IMG/VR virus record: IMGVR_UViG_3300047994_000066 | Location: 18,473-82,472 of that record | DNA: 64,000 bases | DNA from: a virus | Reading direction: 5' to 3' (one strand) | In this document: positions 1 to 7,805 of the stretch, in pieces | Layout of the letters: the number at the start of each line of letters is the position of its first letter | Position numbering within the stretch: position 1 is the first letter of the stretch | Made by a program: the position numbers and the translations under genes | The notes under the pieces: generated by a model | What the model was told of the DNA's origin: nothing | Seen by the model: only the letters and a program-made list of their open reading frames with translations | The model's database searches: none

Positions 1-1
1 C

Positions 2-223
2 AACAAGAAACACGGGAACAATCTACCGGTTTGTCGAGTTCAGGAAGGACCAAAGACAACTTACTGTAAAGAAGTCTTGATCAATGGGCCTAGTAAGCTC
101 GTATATCGTCCAGAAAAGCCGCTTCCATGCGGTGCCAAACTTTGGATCGAAACAGAAGCAGACATCACTATAGCTGATGCTGTGCCATATTCTCTCATCA
201 AAGAAGCGATGGAATCCCTATGA
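2..223 (+). CDS. 3' end of an unidentified upstream gene (partial)
   Basis: An open frame enters from the window edge and gives 73 residues before TGA at 221-223. The stop overlaps the next start as ATGA, the usual coupling for this strand. The visible part is mixed alpha/beta-like, with three cysteines and a charged tail ending in Met-Glu-Ser-Leu. No family was recognised, and the N-terminus lies outside the window. Confidence 0.6.
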   Translation, partial: NKKHGNNLPVCRVQEGPKTTYCKEVLINGPSKLVYRPEKPLPCGAKLWIETEADITIADAVPYSLIKEAMESL

Positions 224-1263
224 AAATACACTCGGATGTAAAGCTGGATTATTCTGATGTCATGTTATTACCTAAATGCGGTGGAAAGGATGCACCACAA
301 TCTAGGAGTGAGGTTAATTTATTCAATGATGATGGTTTTGTTCCTATCATTGCCGCAAACATGGATGGTGTTGGGACATTTGAGATGGCTATTCAGTTAT
401 CCAAATACGATACTTTGACTGCACTCCATAAACATTACAGTGTTGATGAGTTGGTGGATTTTTATTGCAACAATCCTACTGTTGCTCCGTATACCATTTA
501 TTCAATGGGAACTAATGATTGGGATAAATTTAGTTTATTTACTGAAGTATTTCGTCAATCTTCTTTTCAGTGGCCATTCGCGGTATGTGTCGATGTGGCC
601 AACGCATATACGAAATCTACTCACGATTTTGTTAGAAAACTTCGAGAGAATTACACCGGCATAATTATTGCTGGTAATGTAGTTACACGAGAAGGGGTTG
701 CAAGCTTAGCCAACGCTGGAGCCGATATTATTAAGGTAGGTATCGGACCAGGATCTGTTTGTACAACTCGTAGGTTAACTGGCATTGGTTATCCTCAATT
801 TAGCGCAGTGATTGAATGTGCTGATCAAGCACATAATTATCAAGCTGACATTAAAATTATTGCCGATGGTGGTATTACTTGTCCTGGTGATGTAGCCAAA
901 GCATTAGCCGCAGGAGCCGATTACGTGATGCTTGGTGGGGTATTTGCCGGTCACGACGAGGGTGGTGGAGAAGTTGCTGGTACATCTATGAAACTTGGTG
1001 GTCCGGAGTTTCGTAGGTTTTACGGAATGGCTTCGAAGCCAGCGCAAGACAAACATAATGGCGGCGTAGCAGAATATCGAGCCAGCGAAGGTAAAGAGGT
1101 ATTGATTCCTTATAAAGGACCAGTATCGAATACTATTAAAGAATATCTAGGTGGTCTCCGTAGCACTTGTGCGTATATGGGTGTTAAAGATCTTTCAAAA
1201 ATATCAATCAATCCGGAATTCATAAAAGTTAATCGTCAATTGAATCAAGTATTCGGAGCATAA
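220..1263 (+). CDS. guaC: GMP reductase (IMPDH/GMPR family)
   Basis: The protein should catalyse NADPH-dependent deamination of GMP to IMP in the purine salvage pathway. At 347 residues it is a (beta/alpha)8 barrel of normal GuaC length without the CBS insert of IMP dehydrogenase. The catalytic loop reads [11 protein letters not shown] with nucleophile Cys181 and Thr183. The phosphate-binding IADGGI stretch and the GGVFAGHDE segment follow. The flap reads ASEGKEV, the GMP-reductase pattern rather than the Arg-Tyr pair of IMP dehydrogenase. It starts inside the stop of the upstream gene (ATGA). A phage copy probably shifts the guanine/adenine nucleotide balance during replication; that role is inference. 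Confidence 0.88.
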   Translation: MKIHSDVKLDYSDVMLLPKCGGKDAPQSRSEVNLFNDDGFVPIIAANMDGVGTFEMAIQLSKYDTLTALHKHYSVDELVDFYCNNPTVAPYTIYSMGTNDWDKFSLFTEVFRQSSFQWPFAVCVDVANAYTKSTHDFVRKLRENYTGIIIAGNVVTREGVASLANAGADIIKVGIGPGSVCTTRRLTGIGYPQFSAVIECADQAHNYQADIKIIADGGITCPGDVAKALAAGADYVMLGGVFAGHDEGGGEVAGTSMKLGGPEFRRFYGMASKPAQDKHNGGVAEYRASEGKEVLIPYKGPVSNTIKEYLGGLRSTCAYMGVKDLSKISINPEFIKVNRQLNQVFGA

Positions 1264-1264
1264 A

Positions 1265-1420
1265 ATGTTCAGTGATCACAAGAAAGAATGCATGTGTGAT
1301 AAGTGTATAAACCGCAGAGTCATAGAGCGCAAGCTTAAAGAAGAACAGGACAAGCTAGCAGCCGGATATATTGCTCGTCGTGGTGGTTTGGATCGTCCAC
1401 CAAATAAGAAAAACGTATGA
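1265..1420 (+). CDS. small cysteine-containing protein, unknown function
   Basis: ATG at 1265 lies one base after the guaC stop and gives 51 residues. The N-terminus holds a Cys-X-Cys-X2-Cys cluster (residues 9-14) followed by a basic, helical, charged segment and a basic C-terminus. The cysteines could bind a metal, but no family was recognised. The stop overlaps the next start as ATGA, which supports a translated cistron. Confidence 0.6.
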   Translation: MFSDHKKECMCDKCINRRVIERKLKEEQDKLAAGYIARRGGLDRPPNKKNV

Positions 1421-1599
1421 GTACTATAGATGATGAAGGTGAAACTGCCGATGGCTCAAGCCGTTGGCATTATTATATTTGGTTAGGTAATGTTCGTTTT
1501 GAACTGCCTCGCCCATTAACACGATGGGAAAGAATTCGATGTTGGTTTAGTCCATGGACATATCAAGAATCTTACGAATTGCCGCCCTACGTAGAATAA
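1417..1599 (+). CDS. hypothetical protein, 60 aa
   Basis: It starts in the ATGA overlap with the preceding cistron. It has an acidic N-terminus, then an aromatic-rich body with six tryptophans, of the kind seen in small phage proteins that bind a membrane or a partner. No transmembrane segment is obvious. The product is not recognised. The position between guaC and the gp33-like gene places it in the replication/regulation operon. Confidence 0.6.
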   Translation: MSTIDDEGETADGSSRWHYYIWLGNVRFELPRPLTRWERIRCWFSPWTYQESYELPPYVE

Positions 1600-1608
1600 G
1601 GAATAGAA

Positions 1609-1830
1609 ATGCCAACACGCGAAGAGAAAGATAATTTTTCAATTATGATTGAAGAAAGAGCACAATCTCTTTCTATTACACACATGGATGCAATTATCGA
1701 TTATTGCAAAAGATCTGGTATGGAGGTCGAAGTAGCAGCAAGCTTGTTGAATACTACTATTAAAAGTAAAATAGAAACAGAAGCTAGAGATTTACGTTTC
1801 TTACCTAGAATCGGAGTGCTACCACTGTGA
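1609..1830 (+). CDS. 33: late-transcription co-activator, T4 gp33-like
   Basis: In T4, gp33 bridges host RNA polymerase (beta flap) and the sliding clamp gp45 so that the late sigma gp55 can fire late promoters. This 73-residue protein shows the pattern of gp33 from environmental T4-like phages: an N-terminal helix (FSIMIEE), a central helical pair with MDAIIDYC, then an EAEAR-type helix. The C-terminal tail FLPRIGVLPL corresponds to the hydrophobic clamp-binding tail. It has an AGGAATAG-type leader and overlaps the next gene by four bases. It explains the CTAAATA/TATAAATA motifs elsewhere in the window. The gp55 and gp45 partners are not in view. Confidence 0.8.
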   Translation: MPTREEKDNFSIMIEERAQSLSITHMDAIIDYCKRSGMEVEVAASLLNTTIKSKIETEARDLRFLPRIGVLPL

Positions 1831-2030
1831 AGAAAATAGTTAGGTTTGATCCGAAACAAACACTCTTGTTACATCAAGGCTATTGTGCCATTGTGGTTCC
1901 AGTAGATCATCCAGATACTGAGAACGTTACTAACACTAAGCATGTTGTGACTACTCCAGTTCTTGAAATCCAAGCCAACGGTGCGTTTGAAACAAGAAAT
2001 TCTCTTTACTGCCCAATTCATGTAATGTAA
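1827..2030 (+). CDS. hypothetical protein, 67 aa
   Basis: It starts in the overlap with the gp33-like gene, and its stop shares a base with the next start (TAATG at 2028-2032). The sequence is mostly beta-strand-like with a valine-rich centre and a terminal HVM. No motif or family was recognised. The tight coupling to gp33 and gp59 on both sides is the only clue to its role. Confidence 0.55.
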   Translation: MKKIVRFDPKQTLLLHQGYCAIVVPVDHPDTENVTNTKHVVTTPVLEIQANGAFETRNSLYCPIHVM

Positions 2031-2614
2031 TGAACCTAAGTCCATTCGCTATATTTAAAATTTATCATTCTGTCTTTTTGCACTTTTCTACCGAATATGA
2101 TTACCAAAAGTACATGGGGAAAACTGCTTATACGGAAGAAGCTTTCAACAGTCGTCAAGACAAATACTCTTGGGTAAAGTTGAGTCGAGAATTTGCCACT
2201 AAGGACGCCGACTTTTTTGAGTACTATTTTTCTTGGTTGTTTTATACCAAAGATAAATGGGTAACCACTAAGAGCATTTTTGAAGATCAGGCTCGATTCC
2301 AATTAGAATGGTTGAATTATAGTAAAAAACATTTGGATAATTTTGGCATGGATATGATTAAGATTACTGGGTACGACGCCAAAGTTATTTTTCAAAAACT
2401 TCAATACGGTGATATTCACTATCAAACAATATTGATATTAAACAAATTTACCAATATAATTGATCACATGAATAAAGAATTAGCTGGGATGCCGGTGTGG
2501 GATCTGAAATATAAGAAACTGAAAAAGTTTCAACCGTTCTATGAAGCCCAACAGCCAATGAATGAAATGATGTATCGTAAACTTATCACGGAGAAACAAT
2601 GTCCAGCTTATTAA
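2030..2614 (+). CDS. 59: DNA helicase loader, T4 gp59-like
   Basis: gp59 loads the replicative helicase gp41 onto gp32-coated single strands at forks and recombination intermediates. The 194 residues are close to T4 gp59 (217). Alignment by eye to T4 gp59 is good over the N-terminal domain: a YDYQKY / YDVIKY match, then a QDKYSWVKLSREF segment matching RRDKYFFQKLSEKY. The C-terminal half keeps ILILNKFTNIIDH, equivalent to ILLDSFLNIIDK. It overlaps the AAA+ gene by 16 bases, and the gp32 gene is just downstream, its expected partner. Confidence 0.82.
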   Translation: MNLSPFAIFKIYHSVFLHFSTEYDYQKYMGKTAYTEEAFNSRQDKYSWVKLSREFATKDADFFEYYFSWLFYTKDKWVTTKSIFEDQARFQLEWLNYSKKHLDNFGMDMIKITGYDAKVIFQKLQYGDIHYQTILILNKFTNIIDHMNKELAGMPVWDLKYKKLKKFQPFYEAQQPMNEMMYRKLITEKQCPAY

Positions 2615-3573
2615 ACAATGCCGGTATTCCTAGGACTGATGAAGATACACCACAAACAAAAGCTGATCGTAAATTCAGTGAGTTCTATAGTGGTAGTCAG
2701 ATGTGGGCTGTTAGTGGTGGAGATTCTTATATTCCATGTGCCACTACTGAAAAGAGACTTCCTCCTGGACAATACATTGTTGGATACAGCGATAACAAGG
2801 GAATATTTTTTATCCGTAAGGAAATCAACTTAGATAAGTTGTTGGTCCTTCCGGACTCCAAGGCAGAAAAAGTGTTGGCATCAATTGCACATTTTTGGTC
2901 CTGTGAGCCAAAGTTTAGGGAGCACGGCTTCCTGTGGAAAAGAGGAATCATGCTTTATGGTCCTCCGGGTTCTGGAAAGACGGTTCTATGTCAGCAACTC
3001 AGCAAGCAGATTGTTGATAGTGGCGGCATCTCAGTCTATTTGTCCGACCCAAGAATAACCGCAGAGGGTTTGCGAGTGCTCCGTCTTATTGAACCAATCA
3101 GACCAATTGTGGTCATGATTGAAGATATTGATTCAATCGTTGATAAAGGTGGCGAACAGCATTTGCTTCATTTGTTGGACGGCGAACTTCAAATTGATAA
3201 TGTGGTCTTTGTAGCTACCACGAATTATCCTGAAAAGATGGATAAGCGTTTGGTTAATCGCCCAAGCCGATTTGATGAAATTATTAAGATCGGTATGCCA
3301 AGTGAAGCTGCACGTAAGCAGTACATCTCAGCTAAGGTTCCTCGTTTGGCTGAACCTAATGCAGAGAAAGAATTGAATAAGTGGGCATTAGAAACAAAAG
3401 GTTTGTCTATCGCTCACATTCGAGAAGTAATTATTGCTGTAGAATGTTTGGGTAACGATCTTGATGATACGATTGCTCGCATTATTAAGATGAATAGCAT
3501 CAAAGTAACATCTGAAAACGATAAGAAAGCTGGTGGACCAGGTTTCACTAGCAACTTTGGAGACGACGAATAA
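2599..3573 (+). CDS. AAA+ family ATPase
   Basis: This 324-residue AAA+ protein has Walker A GPPGSGKT at residues 121-128, Walker B VVMIEDID near 171-178, sensor-1 ATTN near 206-209 and arginine-finger-like residues in RLVNRPSRFDE near 217-226. These belong to the classical AAA clade (Cdc48/FtsH/BCS1-type), but no protease domain is attached. The N-terminal 110 residues are a substrate or partner domain not recognised. It overlaps the end of the gp59-like gene and precedes gp32, so a role in replication, recombination or protein remodelling is possible. The substrate is unknown. Confidence 0.85.
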   Translation: MSSLLNNAGIPRTDEDTPQTKADRKFSEFYSGSQMWAVSGGDSYIPCATTEKRLPPGQYIVGYSDNKGIFFIRKEINLDKLLVLPDSKAEKVLASIAHFWSCEPKFREHGFLWKRGIMLYGPPGSGKTVLCQQLSKQIVDSGGISVYLSDPRITAEGLRVLRLIEPIRPIVVMIEDIDSIVDKGGEQHLLHLLDGELQIDNVVFVATTNYPEKMDKRLVNRPSRFDEIIKIGMPSEAARKQYISAKVPRLAEPNAEKELNKWALETKGLSIAHIREVIIAVECLGNDLDDTIARIIKMNSIKVTSENDKKAGGPGFTSNFGDDE

Positions 3574-3816
3574 CAGAATGCGCCAGCCCGCTATTCCTGA
3601 TACTGCGTTGTACACAGTGGTTTAAATCAGGTGAGAGCATCGAACCACGCGGGACGAGATAGGAACTCGATAACTCAGATCCTTGCAAACGACAGGCATT
3701 AAGATCGTGACAGGTGTGGAGAGACACACGTTAAGTGTATAAATAGATTTATATTATGAGTAAAGTGAAACAAAACAATACACGCATATAAAACAGGTAC
3801 AAAAAGGAAATATCAC
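3574..3816 (+). other. intergenic leader region upstream of gp32
   Basis: 243 bases without a credible gene. The first part contains short self-complementary pieces (CGAG...CTCG near 3652-3670; GTGT...ACAC near 3715-3730). The last 70 bases are A-rich and look unstructured up to the AAAGGAAATATCAC leader of gp32. In T4, gp32 represses its own mRNA by binding an unstructured A/U-rich leader next to a folded element, so similar control is plausible here. No tRNA or known riboswitch was recognised. An 11-codon frame at 3755 has no ribosome site and was not called. Confidence 0.45.
3738..3745 (+). promoter_or_regulatory. T4-type late promoter TATAAATA
   Basis: An exact match to the T4 late -10 consensus TATAAATA lies 71 bases before the gp32 start. 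No -35 element is needed for this promoter class when gp55, gp33 and gp45 act. It fits with the gp33-like gene 1.9 kb upstream. Confidence 0.7.
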
Positions 3817-4767
3817 ATGAACTCATTAGCACAACTCCGTAAGACATCATCTCTTGATAAACTTACAAAAGCACTTCAGCAAACCAACAAGCAAAAGAAC
3901 GATGAACGATTCTGGCAACCACAGGTCGATAAGGCCGGTAATGGTTTTGCAATCATTCGCTTTCTTGAAGCACCATTCGTAGACGGTGAAGATGGCACTC
4001 CATTCGTCCAATTGTTTACTCATGGTTTTGAAGGCCCTGGTGGATGGTACATCGAAAATAGTTTGACTACTCTTGGATTGGCTGACCCTGTCAGCGAATA
4101 CAACAGTAAGTTGTGGAAGACAGGTAACGAAGCAAACAAAAAGATTGCTCAGGCTCAAAAGCGTCGTTTGTCTTACATTTCAAACATTCTTGTAGTTAAG
4201 GACCCAGCTAACCCAGCAAACGAAGGTAAGGTATTCTTGTTCTCATACGGCAAGAAAATTTATGAAAAGATTCGTCGTGCAGGTAAGCCAACAGCAGAAG
4301 AAATTGAAGCAGCAGCACTCGAAGGCATCAAGCTTGTTGGTGTTCCTGTGTTCAGTTTTGATAATGGTCATGATTTCAAATTGAAGGTTCGTAAGGTAGA
4401 AGGTTACAGAAACTACGACACCAGTGAATTTGTTGGTATGGCAACTTCTGAAAGTCCAGCAAAGGGAACTCCTATTGCATCAACTGATGAAGAAATTGAA
4501 AGAATCTGGAAGTCTGAATATTCGCTAAAGGAATTGGTCACACCAGATAAGTTTAAGACCTACGCGGAACTAGAAGCGAAGTTGAATAAAGTTCTTGGAT
4601 TAGATGGCGGCAAGGCAGTTTCTAAGGAAACTGTTAAGAGTAAGCCAGTCGAAGAAACTGTTGATTCTACTCCACCATGGCAGGAACTAGCTTCAACTGC
4701 AACAAAAACATCTTCAGATGATGACAAGATGTTGAACATGTTTAATGATCTTGCAGATGACGAGTAA
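3817..4767 (+). CDS. 32: single-stranded DNA-binding protein, T4 gp32-like
   Basis: It coats single-stranded DNA cooperatively during replication, recombination and repair. The 316 residues match T4 gp32 in length and order. A basic LRKTSS patch near the N-terminus corresponds to the LAST motif for cooperativity. The OB-fold core has NGFAIIRFL and SNILVVKDPANPANEGKVF, nearly identical to the T4 segment. The acidic C-terminal tail (DDDKMLNMFNDLADDE) recruits partners such as gp59. The protein contains no cysteine, so the T4 zinc site (His64, Cys77, Cys87, Cys90) is absent. A terminator closes the operon. Confidence 0.92.
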   Translation: MNSLAQLRKTSSLDKLTKALQQTNKQKNDERFWQPQVDKAGNGFAIIRFLEAPFVDGEDGTPFVQLFTHGFEGPGGWYIENSLTTLGLADPVSEYNSKLWKTGNEANKKIAQAQKRRLSYISNILVVKDPANPANEGKVFLFSYGKKIYEKIRRAGKPTAEEIEAAALEGIKLVGVPVFSFDNGHDFKLKVRKVEGYRNYDTSEFVGMATSESPAKGTPIASTDEEIERIWKSEYSLKELVTPDKFKTYAELEAKLNKVLGLDGGKAVSKETVKSKPVEETVDSTPPWQELASTATKTSSDDDKMLNMFNDLADDE

Positions 4768-4812
4768 ATCTCCTTAAACTCCTTCTCCTTGCACCAACAA
4801 TCTGGAGTTATG

Positions 4813-4836
4813 AAGCCACCGAAAGGTGGCTTTTTT
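4813..4836 (+). terminator. intrinsic terminator after gp32
   Basis: An 8-bp stem AAGCCACC / GGTGGCTT with a GAAA tetraloop is followed by a T run (4831-4836). It is a textbook rho-independent terminator for the + strand. The T run touches the stop codon of the converging - strand gene (TTA at 4835-4837). On the - strand the stem is not followed by T's. Confidence 0.9.
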
Positions 4837-6850
4837 ACATGCGGTAAACAGCACCATAAGTGACTGGATGGTCAAATAGGTTTGCTATTATACCTGACGC
4901 AGATGGCTCAGTATTTCTTACCTGAATCAAAGCACCCCCATCATTGACCGGTTGAGGCGCAGGAGCCGTTATCTGACGGTTATCTTGGTGAACATGCACT
5001 ACAGGAGCGTCTTGTGTTGGAGCCGCTGTAGGCGTGTCTGTAAGCTTCTGAGAAGCAGTGTCAGAGGCTGCTTTTGGTGCCTGTGCTTCAAGTTTGGCCG
5101 GAACGCTTTCAGCAGGATTTGTAACCTTAGCGACATTAGCGTCTAATTTACGCTGAACTTCAGGTGGTAGATCGGCTTTTTTGACCGTATTGCCTTTTGA
5201 ATCTTTATATTGACCGGCACCAATAGCAGTGTAGCCTGTACCTTGAAGTTTGGTGTTCAAAGAATTGATGGCATTCCTGTTACCATATTTGTTCCAAGCA
5301 TTTTCTCTTTTCTGTTCTTCAGCATCTTGATTAGAAAAAAGACTACCTAATGTTTCACCGGTATATCCGGCTTTCTTTAATAGGTAAGAAGCACCTTCAT
5401 AAGCAGCAACACCCACTCCTATTAGTAGAGCAGATTTAGCCAAAGCACCTACTAAGCTAGGTAAAGCAGAAATCAAAGGCTTGAGTAATGGTCCAAGTAA
5501 AGTACCAAAAAGACTCTTAAGTGTTCCGGATATCAAAGAAGAAATGTTATCAAGAAGACCTTTGCTAAAAATTGCTTTCTCAATTTCATCCAACTTCTTC
5601 TGTATTTGTTTGTCGCGCTCAGCTTGAGCCAACTTGTCTTTCAACTCTTGGGCGTTTTTCTTATCTTCTTCTGCTTTATCTTGATCTGATTGACTGTTTT
5701 GAACATTTTTAGGTGCAGGTACAGTTGGTGGTTTAGGTGTCACTGTGACAGCGGCAAACGGACTGGTAGCTTGCACTTCAGGAGTTTTGAATAATGATAG
5801 TTGTTCAGGAGCGTTAGGATCTTTAGGCACTTCAGTTGCTTTTGGTGCTTCTGGTTCTTTAGTTCCCGTTTTTACAGGAGCTACAATAGGTTCTTTTGTT
5901 TCTTTTTTGGCAACTTCTAATGCAGCCGGAACTTCTGCTTGAGGAATTTTAGCAGCAGGATTGTCCTTAAGTTTAAGAACCATGCGAATCTTTTCAGTCG
6001 TACCTTCAATATGATCGACTTTATCCAACAATTCTTGGAATTCAGATTTCTTAAAACCTAGAGCTTTCAAAGCATCAGCCGCATCAGACCTTGATTGCTT
6101 TTTCTCTTCTTCTGTCATTGGTTTTGAAGTCTTTTCAACTTTCGCTGATTCTTCTAATTTTTCAACCTTCGTCTGTAAAGCTTGGATGTCTTCTCGATGT
6201 GGATTGGCTACAGGCTCTACCGTTTCTGGTTTCTTTTCAAGAGCAGCGGCTTTACTAGCTACAGTTTTACTAACTACAGCAGCAAGAGATTTGTTCTGAT
6301 CAGTTTTTTCTGTATCTGTCCAATAGGGTGCATCAGGCTTAATCCTGATACGTGGCTTGCTAGGTTTTTCTTTATCAGAAATATTATCAGCTAATTTTTC
6401 TGCCAACTGATTTATTGAAATTCCAGTCGGAGTGTTAACTTTTTCTTCTGTTTCACCAGGAGCGTTAGGCTTCATCCTGATCTTCATCTTTTTAGATGAT
6501 TCAGGCTTATTCTGCTTTAGCTTAATTTTCATCTTAGGTTTCTGTGTTTCTTCCTCAACAGAAGTCACAGGAACCTGATCTGGTTTAATCTTTATTTTAG
6601 GTTTTGGTTTATTTTGTGTTGTTGGAGGCGCAGGAGGGTTCTTAATACGAACCTTCAGCTTTTTCATGTCCTCTTTTTCTTTTTCAGCAAAAGCTTTACC
6701 AACAGCTTGGCTAACTGTTTTGTTGATATTTTCTACTGTAACCGGACGCTGAGGTTGTTCTGGATCATTGAAAATCACATGAGCAGCAGCGGTCGTTTCT
6801 GACGTTGTTTGGCCAGGTGAGTCTGAGTTATTTTTCTTTTTATCTGCCAT
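4835..6850 (-). CDS. large lysine-rich tail protein, candidate tape measure / hub protein
   Basis: 671 residues, not clearly assigned. The N-terminal 180 residues carry five spaced repeats of alternating basic and aliphatic residues ending in proline (KIKIKPD, KMKIKLK, KMKIRMKPNAP, RIRIKPDAP and an earlier KVRIKNP). Near residues 240-285 a three-helix segment resembles the RuvA C-terminal/UBA-like fold (DALKALGFKKSEFQELL). Around 430-500 a long hydrophobic, glycine-rich stretch could cross a membrane. The C-terminus has a VRNTEPS motif of the kind remembered from tape-measure-like proteins. The gene lies directly downstream of the gp26-like gene and its frameshift extension, where tail chaperones precede tape measures in many tailed phages. 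A tape-measure/gp29-like role is inference. Confidence 0.6.
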   Translation of the reverse strand: MADKKKNNSDSPGQTTSETTAAAHVIFNDPEQPQRPVTVENINKTVSQAVGKAFAEKEKEDMKKLKVRIKNPPAPPTTQNKPKPKIKIKPDQVPVTSVEEETQKPKMKIKLKQNKPESSKKMKIRMKPNAPGETEEKVNTPTGISINQLAEKLADNISDKEKPSKPRIRIKPDAPYWTDTEKTDQNKSLAAVVSKTVASKAAALEKKPETVEPVANPHREDIQALQTKVEKLEESAKVEKTSKPMTEEEKKQSRSDAADALKALGFKKSEFQELLDKVDHIEGTTEKIRMVLKLKDNPAAKIPQAEVPAALEVAKKETKEPIVAPVKTGTKEPEAPKATEVPKDPNAPEQLSLFKTPEVQATSPFAAVTVTPKPPTVPAPKNVQNSQSDQDKAEEDKKNAQELKDKLAQAERDKQIQKKLDEIEKAIFSKGLLDNISSLISGTLKSLFGTLLGPLLKPLISALPSLVGALAKSALLIGVGVAAYEGASYLLKKAGYTGETLGSLFSNQDAEEQKRENAWNKYGNRNAINSLNTKLQGTGYTAIGAGQYKDSKGNTVKKADLPPEVQRKLDANVAKVTNPAESVPAKLEAQAPKAASDTASQKLTDTPTAAPTQDAPVVHVHQDNRQITAPAPQPVNDGGALIQVRNTEPSASGIIANLFDHPVTYGAVYRM

Positions 6851-6852
6851 TT

Positions 6853-7068
6853 TTAACGTCTAGTTCTAGCCCTAGCTCTTTTCTCTTGTTGCCTCAACTT
6901 TTCTTTCTCATTATCTTCTTCAACTTGACGGATTAGCATACCAACGTATACATCCCTTTCCCAAGGCATTCGATCATCAAACATAGTGAAATCAATTTTT
7001 TGATGATACAGCATATTAAAGTTCAGTTTAAACTGAGCCTCTAACGAATCATTACCAAAGCCTACCCG
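6853..7068 (-). CDS. -1 frameshift extension of the gp26-like protein (71 aa)
   Basis: After the slippery site the -1 frame is open for 71 codons from CGG at 7068-7066 to TAA at 6855-6853. The peptide has an MPWERDVYVGML core, then a charged helix and a very basic end. This resembles the T-type extensions of tail assembly chaperones, which often contain a proline-tryptophan-arginine core. An ATG inside it (codon 19) has no ribosome site, so independent translation is less likely than frameshifting. It stops two bases before the ATG of the next gene. Confidence 0.62.
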   Translation of the reverse strand, partial: RVGFGNDSLEAQFKLNFNMLYHQKIDFTMFDDRMPWERDVYVGMLIRQVEEDNEKEKLRQQEKRARARTRR

Positions 7069-7802
7069 AAAAAATCTTGGATACCCTCCAAGGTGAATGA
7101 ATGCTCATATTCACACCTAGCGCACTTTTTTTGTACGGTTAACTGATTCTTTGGGGCGTTAAAACAAAACTCTTTCATTTTTTCATATTTATCGGTATGA
7201 AGCTTCAATACGAATTCTACTAATTCTTCTAGGGTGCAGTCATCAGCATTAAAAACTTCTTCACTGCTAAAGATTTTATCAATACACAACGCGACTAAAG
7301 TAACCTCAGCTTCTTCTTGTTCTAGGTTTATTAATTCTTTTGCAACCTTATAAGAAGGAAACTTCATTGTGACTCCCATATCGTCACTAAACTTGATGTT
7401 TCTTTCTGCATTGTTGTTAATAACAGGAACCTCTAAGTATTTGATTGGAACTTCAAGTAACATTCCACATTCTTTCTTTTGTCCTTCAGTAGTAGTCACT
7501 TCATTCTTACATTTGAAAAACTGACTACCTGTTTCACCGATAGATCTAGCACGTAAATGAAGAAACAAAGTTTCCATATCTACAATGGCCATGTTATCAA
7601 CATCGATTTCAGAGACAAGACAATTTTCAACAACTTGTTTTAAAGCGTTGACAGTAGAATCCAAATCTTTAGCTTCAACAGCCATTCGTAGAATCATTTC
7701 TTCACGAACTGTAAATGGTCTATACTTGATTGGATTAGGATAAGAGAGAAGTTGCACCTCATATTGTGGGTGCTTCATTTCTGGCAGTTTCATAATTATC
7801 AC
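7062..7802 (-). CDS. 26: baseplate hub subunit / tail assembly chaperone, T4 gp26-like
   Basis: 246 residues with the T4 gp26-family N-terminus: a short MKLPEMKHPQYEV start, then KYRPFTVREEMILRMAVEAKD, the usual 'RPF-x-KEE-x-I-L' pattern. Two cysteine pairs (near residues 99-113 and 226-229) suggest a small zinc site, as in gp26 relatives of environmental phages. The sequence ends two codons after a slippery T_TTT_TTC, so a longer fused product is probable. The start chosen has an AATAGGTGATAATT leader. A CTAAATAG promoter lies 26 bases upstream. It is followed by the candidate tape measure. Confidence 0.78.
   Translation of the reverse strand: MIIMKLPEMKHPQYEVQLLSYPNPIKYRPFTVREEMILRMAVEAKDLDSTVNALKQVVENCLVSEIDVDNMAIVDMETLFLHLRARSIGETGSQFFKCKNEVTTTEGQKKECGMLLEVPIKYLEVPVINNNAERNIKFSDDMGVTMKFPSYKVAKELINLEQEEAEVTLVALCIDKIFSSEEVFNADDCTLEELVEFVLKLHTDKYEKMKEFCFNAPKNQLTVQKKCARCEYEHSFTLEGIQDFFG
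7068..7074 (-). promoter_or_regulatory. slippery heptamer T_TTT_TTC for -1 frameshifting
   Basis: Read in the gp26-like frame the bases are GA T TTT TTC GGG TAG, an N_NNW_WWH-type slippery sequence two codons before the stop. Slipping back one base joins the gp26-like frame to the 71-codon extension. A 14-base palindrome (7023-7036) lies about 32 bases downstream and could form a small stem, farther than usual stimulators. Confidence 0.6.
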
Positions 7803-7805
7803 CTA

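Noticed and set aside
3755-3790. 11-codon open frame before gp32
   Set aside because: No ribosome site and no codon evidence; falls in the A-rich leader.
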